This document shows, piece by piece, positions 33,270 through 45,802 of a stretch of DNA of 64,000 bases. The DNA is from Guadua angustifolia (lineage: Eukaryota; Streptophyta; Magnoliopsida; Poales; Poaceae): assembly GCA_036346375.1 (NCBI GenBank), contig CM070515.1, positions 12,856,423 to 12,920,422 of the forward strand. The letters run 5' to 3'. Positions within the stretch are counted from its first letter, which is position 1. Each line of letters starts with the position of its first letter. The position numbers and the translations under genes were made by a program. The notes below the pieces were generated by a model. It did no database searches and had not been told where the DNA came from. It worked only from the letters and a program-made list of their open reading frames with translations.

Positions 33270-34284
33270 TCTCTACTAATTCTATTTAGAAGCTGGTGGT
33301 GGTATGTCCGTTCTCCACCCTTACCTTGACACATGTGCGCACCTTCGTGGATGAGTGGGAAGCGAGCAATGGTCACCCGTTAGATTGGATTGGATCATCC
33401 CGTCGAAGGAGATAAATGAATATGCATGACTCATTTATTGCTTTCCTTTCTCCCATTGATCTGGCATTCGAATCGGCGGCGATTGCTCTTGGTGCTTTTC
33501 GGATCAGATTGATTTCTCTTGGTGCCTTCCAAAGGAAGTAGAGCTCTGATTTATAGAGTTGGGTCTCTTCTCACCTTTTTCCCTTTTGTTGTCTTCCTTA
33601 TTCGATGATTTCTTAATCTGGATTCCATAGATATCTCTTCGGTTGCAGAATCTATATAACTCCATCGCTTCTTGCCTCTCTAGCGGATGTGTTGAGCTTA
33701 TCCGTTGAGCGAAAGGTAATGGGTGACCTTTCTAATCTTGTCAATGCGACGCAGAGGCAGGTAGCCGGTGGTAGACTACGAGATAGGTTAGCAACACTGC
33801 TGGAGCTTTGCCGCGGTGGATGATGTCAATAGGTTGAGGGAGGCGCTCGTGGGGGAGGCGAGGAGGCGGTGGAGCTGGTTGATGGGGTGAGGCTATAGTA
33901 TGGCCGGAGTAAGGCATACGAGCCACGCACGCCGCTAAGGGTGGCAATCACATACGAATGACGCCTACCTCTTTAATGCCTTTGCGCCATGGGCAACAGG
34001 TGATGCCTCTTTCAGTTGATCGATCGATCTCGAATTATGGTGTTACAAATTTACAATCCCAAATGTTGTGATGTTATTATTCAAGTTTGTGAAATTAAAG
34101 ATAATTTTAAGCTCGAGTTTATAAATAGGTGCTTAGAATTTATATGCTTCGATGAATTGATTTAAACATTTAACCATTGCACATTCAGAACGAACATTAT
34201 TATTCAAATAAGGATAGTGCTCTTTGCAAATAATTTTTTTATCGTAAATTGAATTTCCGTTGCATCGCACAGGTACATAGCTAG
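33270..34284 (+). mobile_element. Non-autonomous Helitron, about 1.0 kb
   Basis: Starts TCTCTACTAATTCTATTTAG directly after an A. It ends TTTCCGTTGCATCGCACAGG followed by ...CTAG before a T (34281-34285). The CCGTTGCAWCGCACRGG phrase and CTAG-T junction are the classic grass Helitron 3' end. No Rep/helicase. The GC-rich part at 33700-33960 may be captured host sequence that I cannot name. Confidence 0.72.
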
Positions 34285-34551
34285 TAAATAACAAGTTTTC
34301 AATAAGAGCAAAGGAAATCGATGTAAAAACCAAATAGAAACAAACTATAGAAAACATGTGTGGTTTAGGGTTAGGCTCATGATTTTATGTGTTCGGATTC
34401 TAGTCAATCTTATATCGTTAGCGGTAATGATATAACTTCTTGTTTTATGAATTGCTTTTTTTTATTTTACAAATTCAAGAGGCTAAAATTATATACTTTC
34501 ATATTTATAACTTCGAATTCAAGATGCTATTTTAATTTTTTGTAAACTTAA
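34285..34551. other. Unassigned AT-rich sequence
   Basis: No coding or TE signal seen. Confidence 0.3.
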
Positions 34552-34554
34552 TTA

Positions 34555-34785
34555 GGTCATGTTTGGCAGAGCTCTAGATCTCAGCTTTACCTCAGATCTG
34601 GAACTTGTAGGCTAAAATAAAGTAAATTAACTTTATATTTTTAGTCTAAAATGTAAACAAGATGACCCATCTAAACACTTTTAATGTGCATATAACTCCA
34701 GCTTCATAAATTTCTAGAGTTAGGAATACCCTGCTCCACCAACTCCATAAATTTTGGTGGAGCTAGAGACATGCCAAACATGACC
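34555..34785 (+). mobile_element. Tourist-like MITE (PIF/Harbinger), 231 bp
   Basis: TIRs GGTCATGTTTGGCAGAGCTCTA and (reverse) GGTCATGTTTGGCATGTCTCTA; target duplication TTA at 34552-34554 and 34786-34788. Same family as 16472, 43348, 49160 and 52604. Confidence 0.88.
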
Positions 34786-35209
34786 TTAGTATGGGTACTC
34801 TGTACATCTAGGACAAGGATTGTTTTGAGTTAAATCCCACTTAATTTAAGATCTGGATACTTGAGTTTAGAGATTTAACTAAACTAATTATGCTTGCTAA
34901 GTTAACTTTTGGTTAGAGGTACTAATTAAATTAGAGTTTAATCAAACAGTCGGTTCATTGAAGCTTCTGAGAATTGAAAATTATTTCTCAATCTTTCCTT
35001 GCCCTTACCCCTATTATTAAATCTACTGACCGTGGCCTATTTATCATGGCAACAAAGAAATCTAAGGTGCCTATTTAAATTAAAAACTAAATTAAATAGG
35101 TTCTTTAAACTTATGAGCTTACTCCTCCTGCTTGAATCATCTAATTAGTCACAAATCGATTTGGTCCCACCTACCATGTAGGGAAGCTAATTGAAGCAAG
35201 GCTTGCTAT
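34786..35209. other. Unassigned sequence between the MITE and an LTR-type region
   Basis: AT-rich, no supported gene or repeat boundary. Confidence 0.3.
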
Positions 35210-36978
35210 TACCTCAGTTTGGAGAGGGGCCACCAGACAATGAGGACAGGGACAGGGAGCCCCAGCCTATACCGAACAGAGCAAGGCTTCAGGGGCATGG
35301 CGCCATGATTGGCTCTCTGGGTGAGCTTGGTTGATGGTCAGGGCAGCCATGGGGGAAGTAAGTGATGCCAAAAACGGAACCCCGGAAGCTTGGTGACGCC
35401 ATGGGAGGTCTCGGTTGGTGCTCTAGTGACCCGAGGCGGTGGCAGTCCATGGCGATGAACAGCTGCTCGGGTTGGAGCATGGTGGCAGAGTTCCACGGTG
35501 AGGGAGTAAAAAACTTGAAGGGGTTTTTCTTGGGATTAGATGAAGAAGCTGTGTGCCAAACCAATTAGATGAAGAAGCTGTGTGCCAAACCAATTGGAAA
35601 ATGGGGCTAGAAATGAGGATTATGGCTGCAGTTTGGAAATTTCGGTTGGGAGCAAAATTTGCCCAAATTGAAGCTTGGGAGGAAGAGTGGAGGGGATAGG
35701 GAAGGTGATGACCAATTTCGAGATCTCGGGGAGGCTTGCGGCTGCTTAAATAAAAGGGATTGAGGCCGTGCTCGTGTGAATGGCCGACCATGGTTGCGGC
35801 GCCGAAATTTGCACAGGAAAGAACAATGCGCAGTGCTTTGGACAGCGTATGGGTGATGGTGACGCGTTCCCTTGGCTGTATACGGCGCCTAGGTCGGTTT
35901 GTGTGAAGTTGTGTTTGATTTTTGCTTTGATTTTGACCAAAACAGGGGAAAAATGGCGTGCTGGCTGTGTTCTGGTCGTGAGGTTGAAGAAGCTTCTGGC
36001 GTGTGGGCCAGCAGGGGTAATCCTCAGGACAGCATATGGTTATCCATTTAATTCTCCATCCAATACTGTCCCAATATTTTTTATATTTTTTGTGAGCTCT
36101 CAGGATAGTTCCAGTCACACTATAAAATTTTCAGATCTAAAATTGATGCACAAAAATTGTGATAATTCTGACAAGCTGCTCTGCCCACTTCAGCCTTTTT
36201 TGTTTTTCATTTCTTTGAGGATCAAAACTTGGCTTTAAATTTTTTTATAATTTTTCTGAAGGTTTCTAGTTTCTTCTGGATACTACTGTAAAACTGTAAG
36301 ATTAATATATTTTATATTTATTTTCTAATAATTCTGACAATGCAATTTCCAGATTTTATTGCTTTCTATTTCTGAATTTTAAAAGGATCTAAATATAGTT
36401 TTTAATTTTTATATTTTTACCAGAGATAATAATTGTTTTATGTCAGCATGGTAAAAATATCATCTCCAGATAAGATTTCTATATTTTTACTAAAATCTGA
36501 CAAGCACATGATTTGATATCTTATATCATGATTACAATATCTTATCCTTTATTTATTACATTCAGATTATCTTAAAAATCATGATTAGGGTTATGGTGGT
36601 CTCTAGTATTTTAATATTATTTTTTCAGGTTTTTTATATATTTTTTACCTTTTTACTTTTACCATTTTACCATTTCAATATATATGACTTTTCTTTTAAT
36701 GCAAAAACTCAAGGAAAACAATAATGCTAGAAAATTTCATAAAACGGAAATTTAAATTAAGTTCACATTTAAAACTTATTTTTATAGTTTGATTGTTTTG
36801 GAAGAAATAGTTTTAATATTGCAATCTTTCTTTTCTTAAGATTAAAATGCAAGAAAATGAGGAAAAAGGTATTGTTTTTAAATAAAATCCTGATTCCAAT
36901 TGAAATTTTTATTCAGTTTTATTTTTAAATTTCAAAATTTTTATTTTTTCTATTTTTGAATTTTCCAAGATGTTACAA
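35210..36978 (-). mobile_element. Gypsy-type LTR/leader remnant (minus strand)
   Basis: On the minus strand the right end starts TTGTAACATCTTGGAAAATTC, the TGTAACA start shared with 63547 (minus) and 58547 (plus). Long AT-rich sequence follows (TTTTACCATTTTACCATTTC shared with about 63240), then GC-rich leader-like sequence. A 29-bp tandem duplication (TTAGATGAAGAAGCTGTGTG...) lies at 35536-35593. The open frame at 36118-35423 shows no recognisable domain. The outer left boundary is not fixed. Confidence 0.5.
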
Positions 36979-37276
36979 GTATAATATTATGAAATTACTT
37001 TCTAGGAAAATTTGTATATATGCATGGTTTTTATGTATCCAATTTAAATATTTTAAAAGATATTAACAATAAAATTTTCAAAAATTTGACTACACCTATT
37101 TCCAAAACAATAACTATTGTGACTGGAGGGAGTAGTTTTCAAGACTAATCTACAAGTATAATTTCCATGTATCCAATTTAAATATTTATAAAGATATCGA
37201 CGGTCAAAGTTTTAAAAGTTTGATTCAATCTATGTCCAAACCGATAACTATTTGTGACTAGACAGAGTAGCATATA
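36979..37276. repeat. Two tandem ~125-bp Stowaway-like units
   Basis: ATGTATCCAATTTAAATATTT ... CCAAAACAATAACTATTGTGACTGGAGGGAGTAG is followed by a diverged second copy ending CTATTTGTGACTAGACAGAGTAG. It resembles half-elements of a Stowaway-type MITE. Confidence 0.5.
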
Positions 37277-37534
37277 CTCTCTCTCGGTCTAAATTTATAA
37301 GGCATACTTTTTTTCTTGGCAAATAGACCAAGTAGATATTGAAAACGACTATATTAGCTCTAATTATTATCACTAAGCATTATATTCAATGCATATATAC
37401 AGAGAATATAAAAGTAAAGAAGGATATTTTTAGGAGAGAATATCTCACTAATTTTGTATTAGAATATGAAATATACCCTATATTTATGAATAAAATCATT
37501 TAAAAATACGTCTTATAAATTTGAAGAGAGGGAG
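37277..37534. mobile_element. Stowaway MITE (Tc1/mariner), 258 bp
   Basis: TIRs CTCTCTCTCGGTCTAAATTTATAAGG and (reverse) CTCCCTCTCTTCAAATTTATAAGAC, flanked by TA on each side. Confidence 0.82.
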
Positions 37535-37597
37535 TATACAATCAGACTGCTTATCTAGTTTAACCATGTTTCCCATGCTTGGTCAAAACACGCTGTA

Positions 37598-37993
37598 TCA
37601 TACCTATATTAAAGTTGGCAGGTTTGCTAAGCAAAGAGCTATGCCACGTGTTGTCCATCTGTGAAAGGTCCAAAAAAAAAGCGTGATTACGTTTAGGTCT
37701 TTCCAACCGTTTTTTATGAATTAGACTTTTCGGTTTAGTGAAATCGTGGAACCTTCGTGAAAGAACTTAAATAAATACAAAAAATACGTAATTATGTTTA
37801 GATCCTTTCAACCATTTTTTTAAAAAAGGCCTTTCGGTTTAGCAAAATTGCGGATCCTTTGTAAGAGGGTCTTGAATAAATTCCAAAAACCATAATTACG
37901 TTTATACCCTTTCAAACGTTTTGCATATTTTCTCAATTTGCTCGTGTGGGGGAGCAGCGATCGCGACGTGGCACGCCACAATCACTCATCTAG
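37598..37993 (+). mobile_element. Short Helitron with internal 105-bp tandem repeat
   Basis: Starts TCATACCTATATTAAAGTTG after an A. It ends with a GTGGCACGCCAC stem-loop (37968-37979), ten bases, CTAG (37990-37993), then a T. Inside, GTRATTAYGTTTAGRYCYTTYCAACC recurs at 37683, 37788 and 37892 (period 104-105 bp). Its last 70 bases match the inverted Helitron end at 53934-53996. Confidence 0.68.
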
Positions 37994-38693
37994 TTTACTT
38001 TATAGTCTGTCGTGCCCATGTTCTACACATTGTCTTTGCCCTCACACACTTTTTTTTTTCTAAGTCTGGTCCTGTGCAAACCAATTTGCATAATTAGCTC
38101 CATCCCAACTATAAAAGCAGCAGTAGGCAATATATGTCACTTGTTGCGCTCCCATAACGTACCACCTCATCGGTGCCATGGCAAACGAGCTACTGCATAC
38201 CCCGAGCTCAGCAAAAGGTGTGCGGACTAGTAGCTTGGTAGGTCCTTGTCAAGCACCCATTCGTCGGTCAGGACACAAGTGTATTAATTAGGCAAGTGAT
38301 TAAATAAAAAAGTGATTTAATTATGTGATTAAATTAAGTAAGTTTTGATGGACATCATGCCGAGCAATGGCAGCTCAGCACGCCATTTGATGTGCTGTCA
38401 AGCAACAAGAGCTCGGCTGGCCAATGGGCCCACTGTTGGTAAGCCTTAACGCTTTGTGCGTAATGCAGGTCTGACAGTAATACATATCACCTACCGTTGC
38501 TTCCATGTTCAGGGGCAAAACTAGCAAATTCGTTCGTATAGAAGCAAGGTTCACAAAATCGAAATCACGATTTCTGAATAGTTTGTGATGTTCGATTATC
38601 GCAAAAAAAATGCTAGAAACCGAAGGTTACGAAATCATTTTTGGAAAAATAAAAAGCAAAAATCGACCGTTAACGGTCGAAAATCACAATATT
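37994..38693. other. Unassigned sequence and the left half of a repeat rich in CGATAATCG
   Basis: 38000-38540 has nothing I can name. From about 38550 a repeat starts GGTTCACAAAATCGAAATCACG. Its other end near 38921 (reverse) is GGGTTCCCAAAATCGATAAAATCG, suggesting a small TIR element, but no target duplication was seen. The left break of the tandem duplication falls inside it. Confidence 0.4.
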
Positions 38694-39544
38694 TGCCTCG
38701 ATAATCAACCAGCCAAGTGAATTTTTTCAGCGGTTGATTTTTTGAGCGATTTTCGCTCAATACGGGTCGATAATCGTGATATTTCCTTGATAATCATGAT
38801 ATTTGCGTCGCATAAATTTTTTTGAATTTGACTTATGTACCAACTGGTACTAGATATTACGCCGGCTCGATATGATCGATAATCGCGATTTTTCAGCGAT
38901 TTTATCGATTTTGGGAACCCCGCGTAGAAATCACTTTAGAAAAGAAAATGGTGGAAAGGTCAAAAAAGCAAAGAAAAAAAAAATACAAAGACTTCGCCGT
39001 GCCCACCCAATCATGGCGCAACGGTGAAAGATCGGTCGAGAATGCCCTTTCCAGGGTGATGCCAAAGTGTGTCAGTACTCAGTACTAGCTGGCCTGGTTG
39101 CACGCTAGCTCATGACATAAAAGGTTGAGCGACGCATGCGCGCGCACATCACCGGGCGGGTAATACCTTCTGACCAGAAAAATGCTTTGGACACAAGCAG
39201 TGTACATGTACTCTGCTACTAATTGACAACTGACTAACCGGTAATATTGAGTACTCCTTTCGAATTCAAATGCAAGTATTTTTAGCCATTTCAACGCAAT
39301 ATAATAAACTATTGTACAACTTCAAAATGCATTTATCTCATTTCTTCTAATAATTTTATAGCCTTTGTCAATTTACACTGAATGCACTACTATATAACAC
39401 CTGTTTGGCCTACTAATTTCGGGCTAACCTTTTTGGCAAAACAAGGACAAAACGCAAAGGGAGCATGTTTTGTACGCATGCCCGCGGCCCGCCCCTGGAC
39501 GGGATGGGCTTTCGCTGATTTTAGGCTGCAGGGTGTTAGAGAAT

Positions 39545-40166
39545 TAGGGGTGGAAACGGATTAGATACGGACGGATTTTACTTATTCCGTATTTTATTCT
39601 AAATTTTTTCGGATATAGAATCGGATATGGACGGGCCGGATTCAATCTGAATCTGATTACTTGATCGCGAATACGGAATCGAATACGATCGTTAGGATAC
39701 GATTAGTCTCGATCATGAATAGTTAGTCGGATAATACGTGAAAGTAAAACCATATATGTCATGCATATTATGATCGATCAACCATACACAAAACTTTACT
39801 AGAACCTTCAAGATATATAAGTGTTTCAAATTCAATAATAGGTATCTTCCCTACATAAGAATAATATGCAGCCAAGTATAATTTCAATCAACACATGAAC
39901 TTATATGATGTATAATGTCTATGTTTATCGGATCATATCGGATATCTATTTCACTAATTTAAATGATATTTTTGGATATCTCTGGATATGAGTACGGATC
40001 GAATCTGAATCGAATACTCTTCCCATATCTTAACCCATATTTTTTTTCGAATAGGCGGATTCGAATCCGAATCGAATCTGGATATCATTTTTTCGGATTC
40101 GAATAGGGTTTTAAACGAATTCAGGCTCGGATCGGTCGGAAATTATCCGCTCCGTTTACACCCCTA
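39545..40166. mobile_element. hAT non-autonomous element, unit A copy (622 bp)
   Basis: TAGGGGTGGAAACGGA ... TCCGTTTACACCCCTA with an exact 8-bp duplication TAGAGAAT (39537-39544 and 40167-40174). The interior is full of GGATAYGGA / TCGAATCCGAATCG phrases. No transposase. Confidence 0.9.
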
Positions 40167-41513
40167 TAGAGAATGCTCATATTCGTGTGAATAAATAAGG
40201 TCTATCTCTCAACCTCTCTTTTTCCTAACACAATCAATGTCCTAAATAGTTAGCTATAACTGTGCTATAATTTTTGGATCCTAAGCGAAGTTATGGGCTA
40301 ATGTGTCCTAAATAACTAGCAATAACTCCACTATTTAAGTAGTTTGTAATTAGCTTATTATAAACATATTAGTACCTTTTAAAGTACTATGTTTTTATGA
40401 TTTGTTTGAACGTGATTTTATATAATATACTTAATTATTTTTAAAAAAATTAGTGCTAAAAAGAGAACAAAAGATAGCTTCAGTGATAGCTAGCGATAGC
40501 TCTTGTAACTTTCTTGGGACCTTACTGCGAAGACATGAAAATCACGATTTAAAATCTTGAACACACTTTAAAGATGGAACCATTCAAGTATAGGAAAAAA
40601 AGAAGAGTAACAAGGTCATTTTTTTTCACTTCTTAATTCGTGTGTCCAAATCTAAACGATCGAGAAGAGTAATGCTTCTACTGTGTTTTAAAAATTATGG
40701 ATCTGTTTGCTTTGCTTTCAATTGTTATCGATTCTTGTCTCACCAAATTTTGATAGCGTTGACTAAAGTTAGTAAGCATTTGATTTGCTACCAATTTTTG
40801 GTAAGATTCCCTTCTCCCTAGTTCATTTTCTTACTAATTTTTGATCAAAACATTAGTATCTAATTTAGTTACCAAACTTTAATAAGATTTAGTAAGGTAA
40901 ATTTATCGTCAAAACTAACAGGCCCACAGGTATATTGCGCAAATTTGGAAGCGGTCTTGTCCACGATGGAATGCCACTAGGTATTTTGCAAACGAGACTC
41001 TTGTTCCTCACCTTTTACCAAAGCATCTCACAAGAAAAAATAAAGAGAAAATCTACTATTTACCATCAAATAACTTTTTCTTCTACGATTTGCCATCGAA
41101 TAAGTCTTATTCCATTCTATATCGTTGAGTTTTATTTTTTATCTTCTATATGCCGTTGCTCCACTCCATTAGACTTGTTGGTTTTTTTTCAAAATTGCCC
41201 AAAATATCCTGTCGTCTCTGTTACCATTACCGGAATTGCCCAAACAAAGTGTTTTCATGTGACAACTAAAGGCAAAATGGTCTTTTAGCATGGCCTAACG
41301 AAGGGGTTGTGACGGACCGGTAACAGCAATGGTATATAGCAGACAAAATTTGAAATATAATGATATATGATATGCTATGATTTATTCAATGATAAATTAT
41401 AGAAGAGGGAGTCATTCCATGACAAATAGTTGATTTTCAAAAAAAATCACTGATCCTCATCGTAAGATACCCAGTGTAAAGCCATGCTTCTGCCAGTTAG
41501 ATCTAAAGTGCAG

Positions 41514-41968
41514 CTAGTTGCTATATTTAGAATGGAGACCAACAGATATATACCAGTAAGTAGTCCAGTACCATAGCTGTATTGCAGTCAGTCGTGCGCA
41601 AGCAAAGAAACGATTTAGGCCCCGTTGGGGTGAACCTGATGCAGTTGTCCACACACGGTCCCACCCGATTGATTGATTTCGATGGGCACAGTCCTGTAGG
41701 AGGCAGCTTTGCGTACTATAGAATCCATTGCTAGGTGCCACTGCTCGACCAGATAAGGTTGGAGTTGCAGGCTGCAGCAGGGCTCGCTTTGGTCCCCCCA
41801 CCCCATGTGCCCAACCACGTGCGATAAATACCCCTATGATTACTCTCCTCTCCTGCACCCAGAAGCCCCGCTATGCAGCTTTTAAGTCAATTTCAGCTTT
41901 CAGTAAGATTTCATTCGTTTTTCTTATGCATAGCTTTTATTTTAAAGAATATATTATTTATCGAACGA
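41514..41968. other. Strongly conserved segment shared by both duplication units, with promoter-like motifs
   Basis: In about 450 bp I count essentially one substitution against 45803-46257, while flanking parts differ more. It contains CCACGTG (G-box core) directly before CGATAAATACC (TATA-like, about 41821) and a CT-rich stretch, as in a plus-strand core promoter. A 114-codon minus-strand frame (41858-41514) is identical in both units but shows no domain. It may be a duplicated promoter or gene fragment. Confidence 0.4.
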
Positions 41969-42369
41969 GAGAATTCTATATAGTTTTTTCCACGATTAGA
42001 AGCTATCCTCTACGTACAATCAGAATCTGGCTGAAACCTGCTTCTTACTTATTCTCGCTGACCCGGTCTGAAATCTATAAGTCACAGTCAACCCAGCTCA
42101 ATTCTCTGACAAAGAGAATCGGTTTCTCCTGTAATCTAGAATCTATAATCCAGGAGATAAAACGAGCTAGGCTTTTAAACATTTTAACTTTTAAACGGTT
42201 TTTGTATAAGGTAGAAGCTATATATAACTAGAAAAAACCAAAAGTTGAAAGTTATATTAGATTTGCTTTTGCAACTTATTGAAAATTAGTTAGATGATGT
42301 CTTATAGAAAAACTACAAGATTTTTTAGCTTAAAAAAAACTATGGCACCTCCAAAACTCCCCCCCTCCA

Positions 42370-42525
42370 TGGCAGATGGGATCGAGCGAAGGAAAGAAAC
42401 ACTTTTGCAGGATTTGGATCTTATCGAAAGGAGTATGAAAGAACCTTATCAAGTTGCATACGTGAGTTACAAGGGAATATTAGCTGCCTACAAGCTTACA
42501 GACTCACGCCGCTTAAGCGCGTGAG
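42370..42525 (+). CDS. Hypothetical short ORF (51 codons), conserved in both duplication units
   Basis: Starts ATGGCAGATGGG and reads MADGIERRKETLLQDLDL ... KEPYQVAYVSYKGILAAYKL, then diverges at the unit A deletion. The charged, leucine-spaced sequence looks protein-like, perhaps the first exon of a gene or a captured exon. A longer start at 42294 exists only in unit A; in unit B a 1-bp deletion breaks that extension but leaves this start. I do not recognise the family. Confidence 0.3.
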
Positions 42526-43347
42526 GGTGATTTTACATAATTTTTTCAAAAGAATATGGTCTGAGTCTGGACATAATTCTCTTAAACCGTGAGATATTTT
42601 TTTAAAAGGTTTCGAGAAGAGCTTGATTGAAACTATGGAACCATGAGTTTTGGAAAAAAGCAGTCAAGAGAGGACCTAATAGTATTTCTAGAATATTTTT
42701 AAGGAGGCCTTTTTTGAAAGAGTCGGTGGGTGTGTGTAATTGTTTACCTATAAATGTCAAACATATGAGAAGATAAATAAGAGTAAAAAGGCCTACATTT
42801 TAAAACAAAACTAAAAATGCATGCCCTACATTTTAAAACAGAGGTCTGCCTCGATAATCAACCGACCAAGTGAATTTTTTCAGCGGTTGATTTTTGAGCG
42901 ATTTTCGCTCAATACGGGTCGATAATCGTGATATTTGCGTCGCATAAATTTTTTTGAATTTGACTTATGTACCGACTGGTACTAGATATTACGCCGGCTC
43001 GATATGATCGATAATCGCAATTTTTCAGCGATTTTATCGATTTTGGGAACCCCGCGTAGAAGTCACTTTAGAAAAGAAAATGGTGGAAAGGTCAAAAAGC
43101 AAAAAAAAAAAAAATACAAAGACTTCGCCGTGCCCACCCAATCATGGCGCAACGGTGAAAGATCGGTCGAGAATGCCCTTTCCAGGGTGATGCCAAAGTG
43201 TGTCAGTACTAGCTGGCCTGGTTGCACGCTAGCTCATGACATAAAAGGTTGAGCGACGCATGCGCGCGCACATCACCGGGCGGGTAAATACCTTCTGACC
43301 AGAAAAATGCTTTGGACACAAGCAGTGTACATGTACTCTGCTACTAA

Positions 43348-43571
43348 GGGGTGTTTGGAGATATTCATTTCACCAAAATCGTGGAGTTGGTGGAAGAGTA
43401 TTTAAACTCAGAAATTTATGGAATTTGAAATTGAAAGTACATTAAGAGTGTTTAGGTAGATCATCTTATTTACATTTTAGACTAAAAATATAAACTTAAT
43501 TCACTTTATTTTAGCCTATAAGTTTCAGCTTTGAGCTGGAGTTGGGATCTGGAGCTCTCCCAAACAGGGCC
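43348..43571 (-). mobile_element. Tourist-like MITE inserted only in unit B, 224 bp
   Basis: GGGGTGTTTGGAGATATTC ... GGAGCTCTCCCAAACAGGGCC with target duplication TAA (43345-43347, 43572-43574). Unit A has the empty site CTGCTACTAATTGACAAC at about 39213-39230. Confidence 0.95.
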
Positions 43572-43893
43572 TAATTGACAACTGACTAACCGGTAATATT
43601 GAGTACTCCTTTCGAATTCAAATGCAAGTATTTTTAGCCATTTCAACGCAATATAAACTATTGTACAACTTCAAAATGCATTTATCTCATTTCTTCTAAT
43701 AATTTTATAGCCTTTGTCAATTTACACTGAATGCACTACTATATAATACCTGTTTGGCCTACTAATTTCGGGCTAACCTTTTTGGCAAAACAAGGACAAA
43801 ACGCAAAGGGAGCATGTTTTGTACGCATGCCCGCGGCCCGCCCCTGGACGGGATGGGCTTTCGCTGATTTTAGGCTGCAGGGTGTTAGAGAAT

Positions 43894-44448
43894 TAGGGGT
43901 GCAAACGGATTAGATACAGACGGATTTCACTTATTCCGTATCTTATTTCAAATTTTTTTTCGGATATAGAATCGGATATGGACAGTGCCGGATTCGAATA
44001 CGAATACGGATTACTTGATCAGCGAATCTGGGCGAATCTGGATCGTTAGGATCACGATTAGTCTCGGTCATGAATAGTTAGTCGGATAATGCGTGAAAGT
44101 AAAAACCATATATGTCATGCATATTATGATCGATCAACCATACACAAAACTTTACTAGAACCTTCAAGATATATAAGTGTTTCAAATTCAATAATAGGTG
44201 TCTTCTCTACATAAGAATAATATGCAGCCAAGTATAATTTTAATCAACATATGAACTTATATGATGTATAATGTTTATGTTTATGTTTATTGGATACGAA
44301 TCGAATATTTCTCTTCCCATATCTTAACCCATATTTTTTTCGAATAGGCGGATTCGAATCCGGATATCATTTTTTCGGATTCGAATAGGGTTTTAAACGA
44401 ATTCGGTCTTGGATCGGTCGGAAATTATCCGCTCCGTTTACACCCCTA
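43894..44448. mobile_element. hAT non-autonomous element, unit B copy (555 bp)
   Basis: TAGGGGTGCAAACGGA ... CACCCCTA, same TAGAGAAT duplication (43886-43893, 44449-44456). Internally shortened relative to the unit A copy. Confidence 0.9.
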
Positions 44449-45802
44449 TAGAGAATGCTCGTATTCGTGTGAATAAATAAGGTCTATCTCTCAACCTCTC
44501 TTTTTCCTAACACAATCAATGTCCTAAATAGTTAGCTATAACTGTGCTATAATTTTTTTGGATCCTAAGCGCGAAGCTATGGGCTAATGTGTCCTAAATA
44601 ATTAGCAATAACTCCACTATTTAAGTAGTTTGTAATTAGCTTATTATAAACATATTAGTATCTTTTAAAGTACCATGTTTTTATGATTTGTTTGAACGTG
44701 ATTTTATATAATATACTTAATTATTTTTTAAAAAATTAGTGCTAAAAAGAGAACAAAAGATAGCTTCAATGATAGCTAGCGATAGCTCTCGATAGCTCTT
44801 GTAACTTTCTTGGGACCTTACTGTGAAGACAAGAAAATCACGATTTAAAATCTTGAACACACTTTAAAGATGGAACCATTCAAGTATAGGAAAAAAAGAA
44901 GAGTAACAAGGTCATTTTTTTCACTTCTTAATTCGTGTGTCCAAATCTAAACGATCGAGAAGAGCAATGCTTCTACTGTGTTCTAAAAATTATGGATTGG
45001 TTTGCTTTCAATTGTTATCGATTCTTGTCTCACTAAATTTTGATAGCGTTGACTAAAGTTGACAAGCATTTGATTTGCTACCAATTTTTGGTAAGATTCC
45101 CTTCTCCCTAGTTCATTTTCTTACCAATTTTTGATCAAAACATTAGTATCTAATTTAGTTACCAAACTTTAATAAGATTTAGTAAGGTAAATTTGTCGTC
45201 AAAACTAACAGGCCCACAGGTATATTGCGCAAATTTGGAAGCGGTCTTGTCCACGATGGAATGCCACTAGGTATTTTGCAAACGAGACTCTTGTTCCTCA
45301 CCTTTTACCAAAGCACCTCACAAGAAAAAATAAAGAGAAAATCTACTATTTACCATCAAATAACTTTTTCTTCTAGATTTGCCATCGAATAAGTCTTATT
45401 CCATTCTATATCGTTGAGTTTTATTTTTTATCTACTATATGCCGTTGCTCCACTCCATTAGACTTGTTGGTTTTTTTCTAAATTGCCCAAAATATCCTGT
45501 CATCTCTGTTACCATTACCGGAATTGCTCAAACAAAGTGTTTTCATGTGACAACTAAAGGCAAAATGGTCTTTTAGTATGGCCTAACGAAGGGGTTGTGA
45601 CAGACCGATAACATATTGCTATATAGCAGACAAAGTTTGAAATCTAATGATATTGCTATGATTTATTCAATGACAAATTATAGAAGAGGGAGTCATTCCA
45701 TGACAAATAGTTGATTACTTGATTTTCAAAAAAAATCACTGATCCTCATCGTAAGATACCCAGTGTAAAGCCATGCTTCTGCCAGTTAGATGTAAAGTGC
45801 AG

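Larger units (their letters stand above)
38694..42846. repeat. Tandem duplication, unit A (4.15 kb)
   Basis: Starts TGCCTCGATAATCAACC and ends TTTAAAACAGAGGTC. Unit B begins with the same TGCCTCGATAATCAACC at 42847. Identity is high throughout with short indels. It contains a hAT element (39545-40166), promoter-like sequence near 41820 and a short open frame at 42370-42525. It lacks the Tourist MITE and about 345 bp near its right end that unit B has. Confidence 0.93.

Noticed and set aside
35423..36118. 231-codon open frame, minus strand
   Set aside because: It lies in GC-rich LTR-element leader sequence, shows no domain, and contains a 29-bp tandem duplication; chance frame.
38550..38922. 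Possible small TIR transposon (GGTTCACAAAATCG / GGGTTCCCAAAATCG)
   Set aside because: Ends are only partly matching and no target duplication was seen; mentioned but not called as an element.
41728..42231. 167-codon open frame, plus strand
   Set aside because: The unit B copy stops at 83 codons owing to a substitution, and the second half is repeat-like; not conserved as protein.
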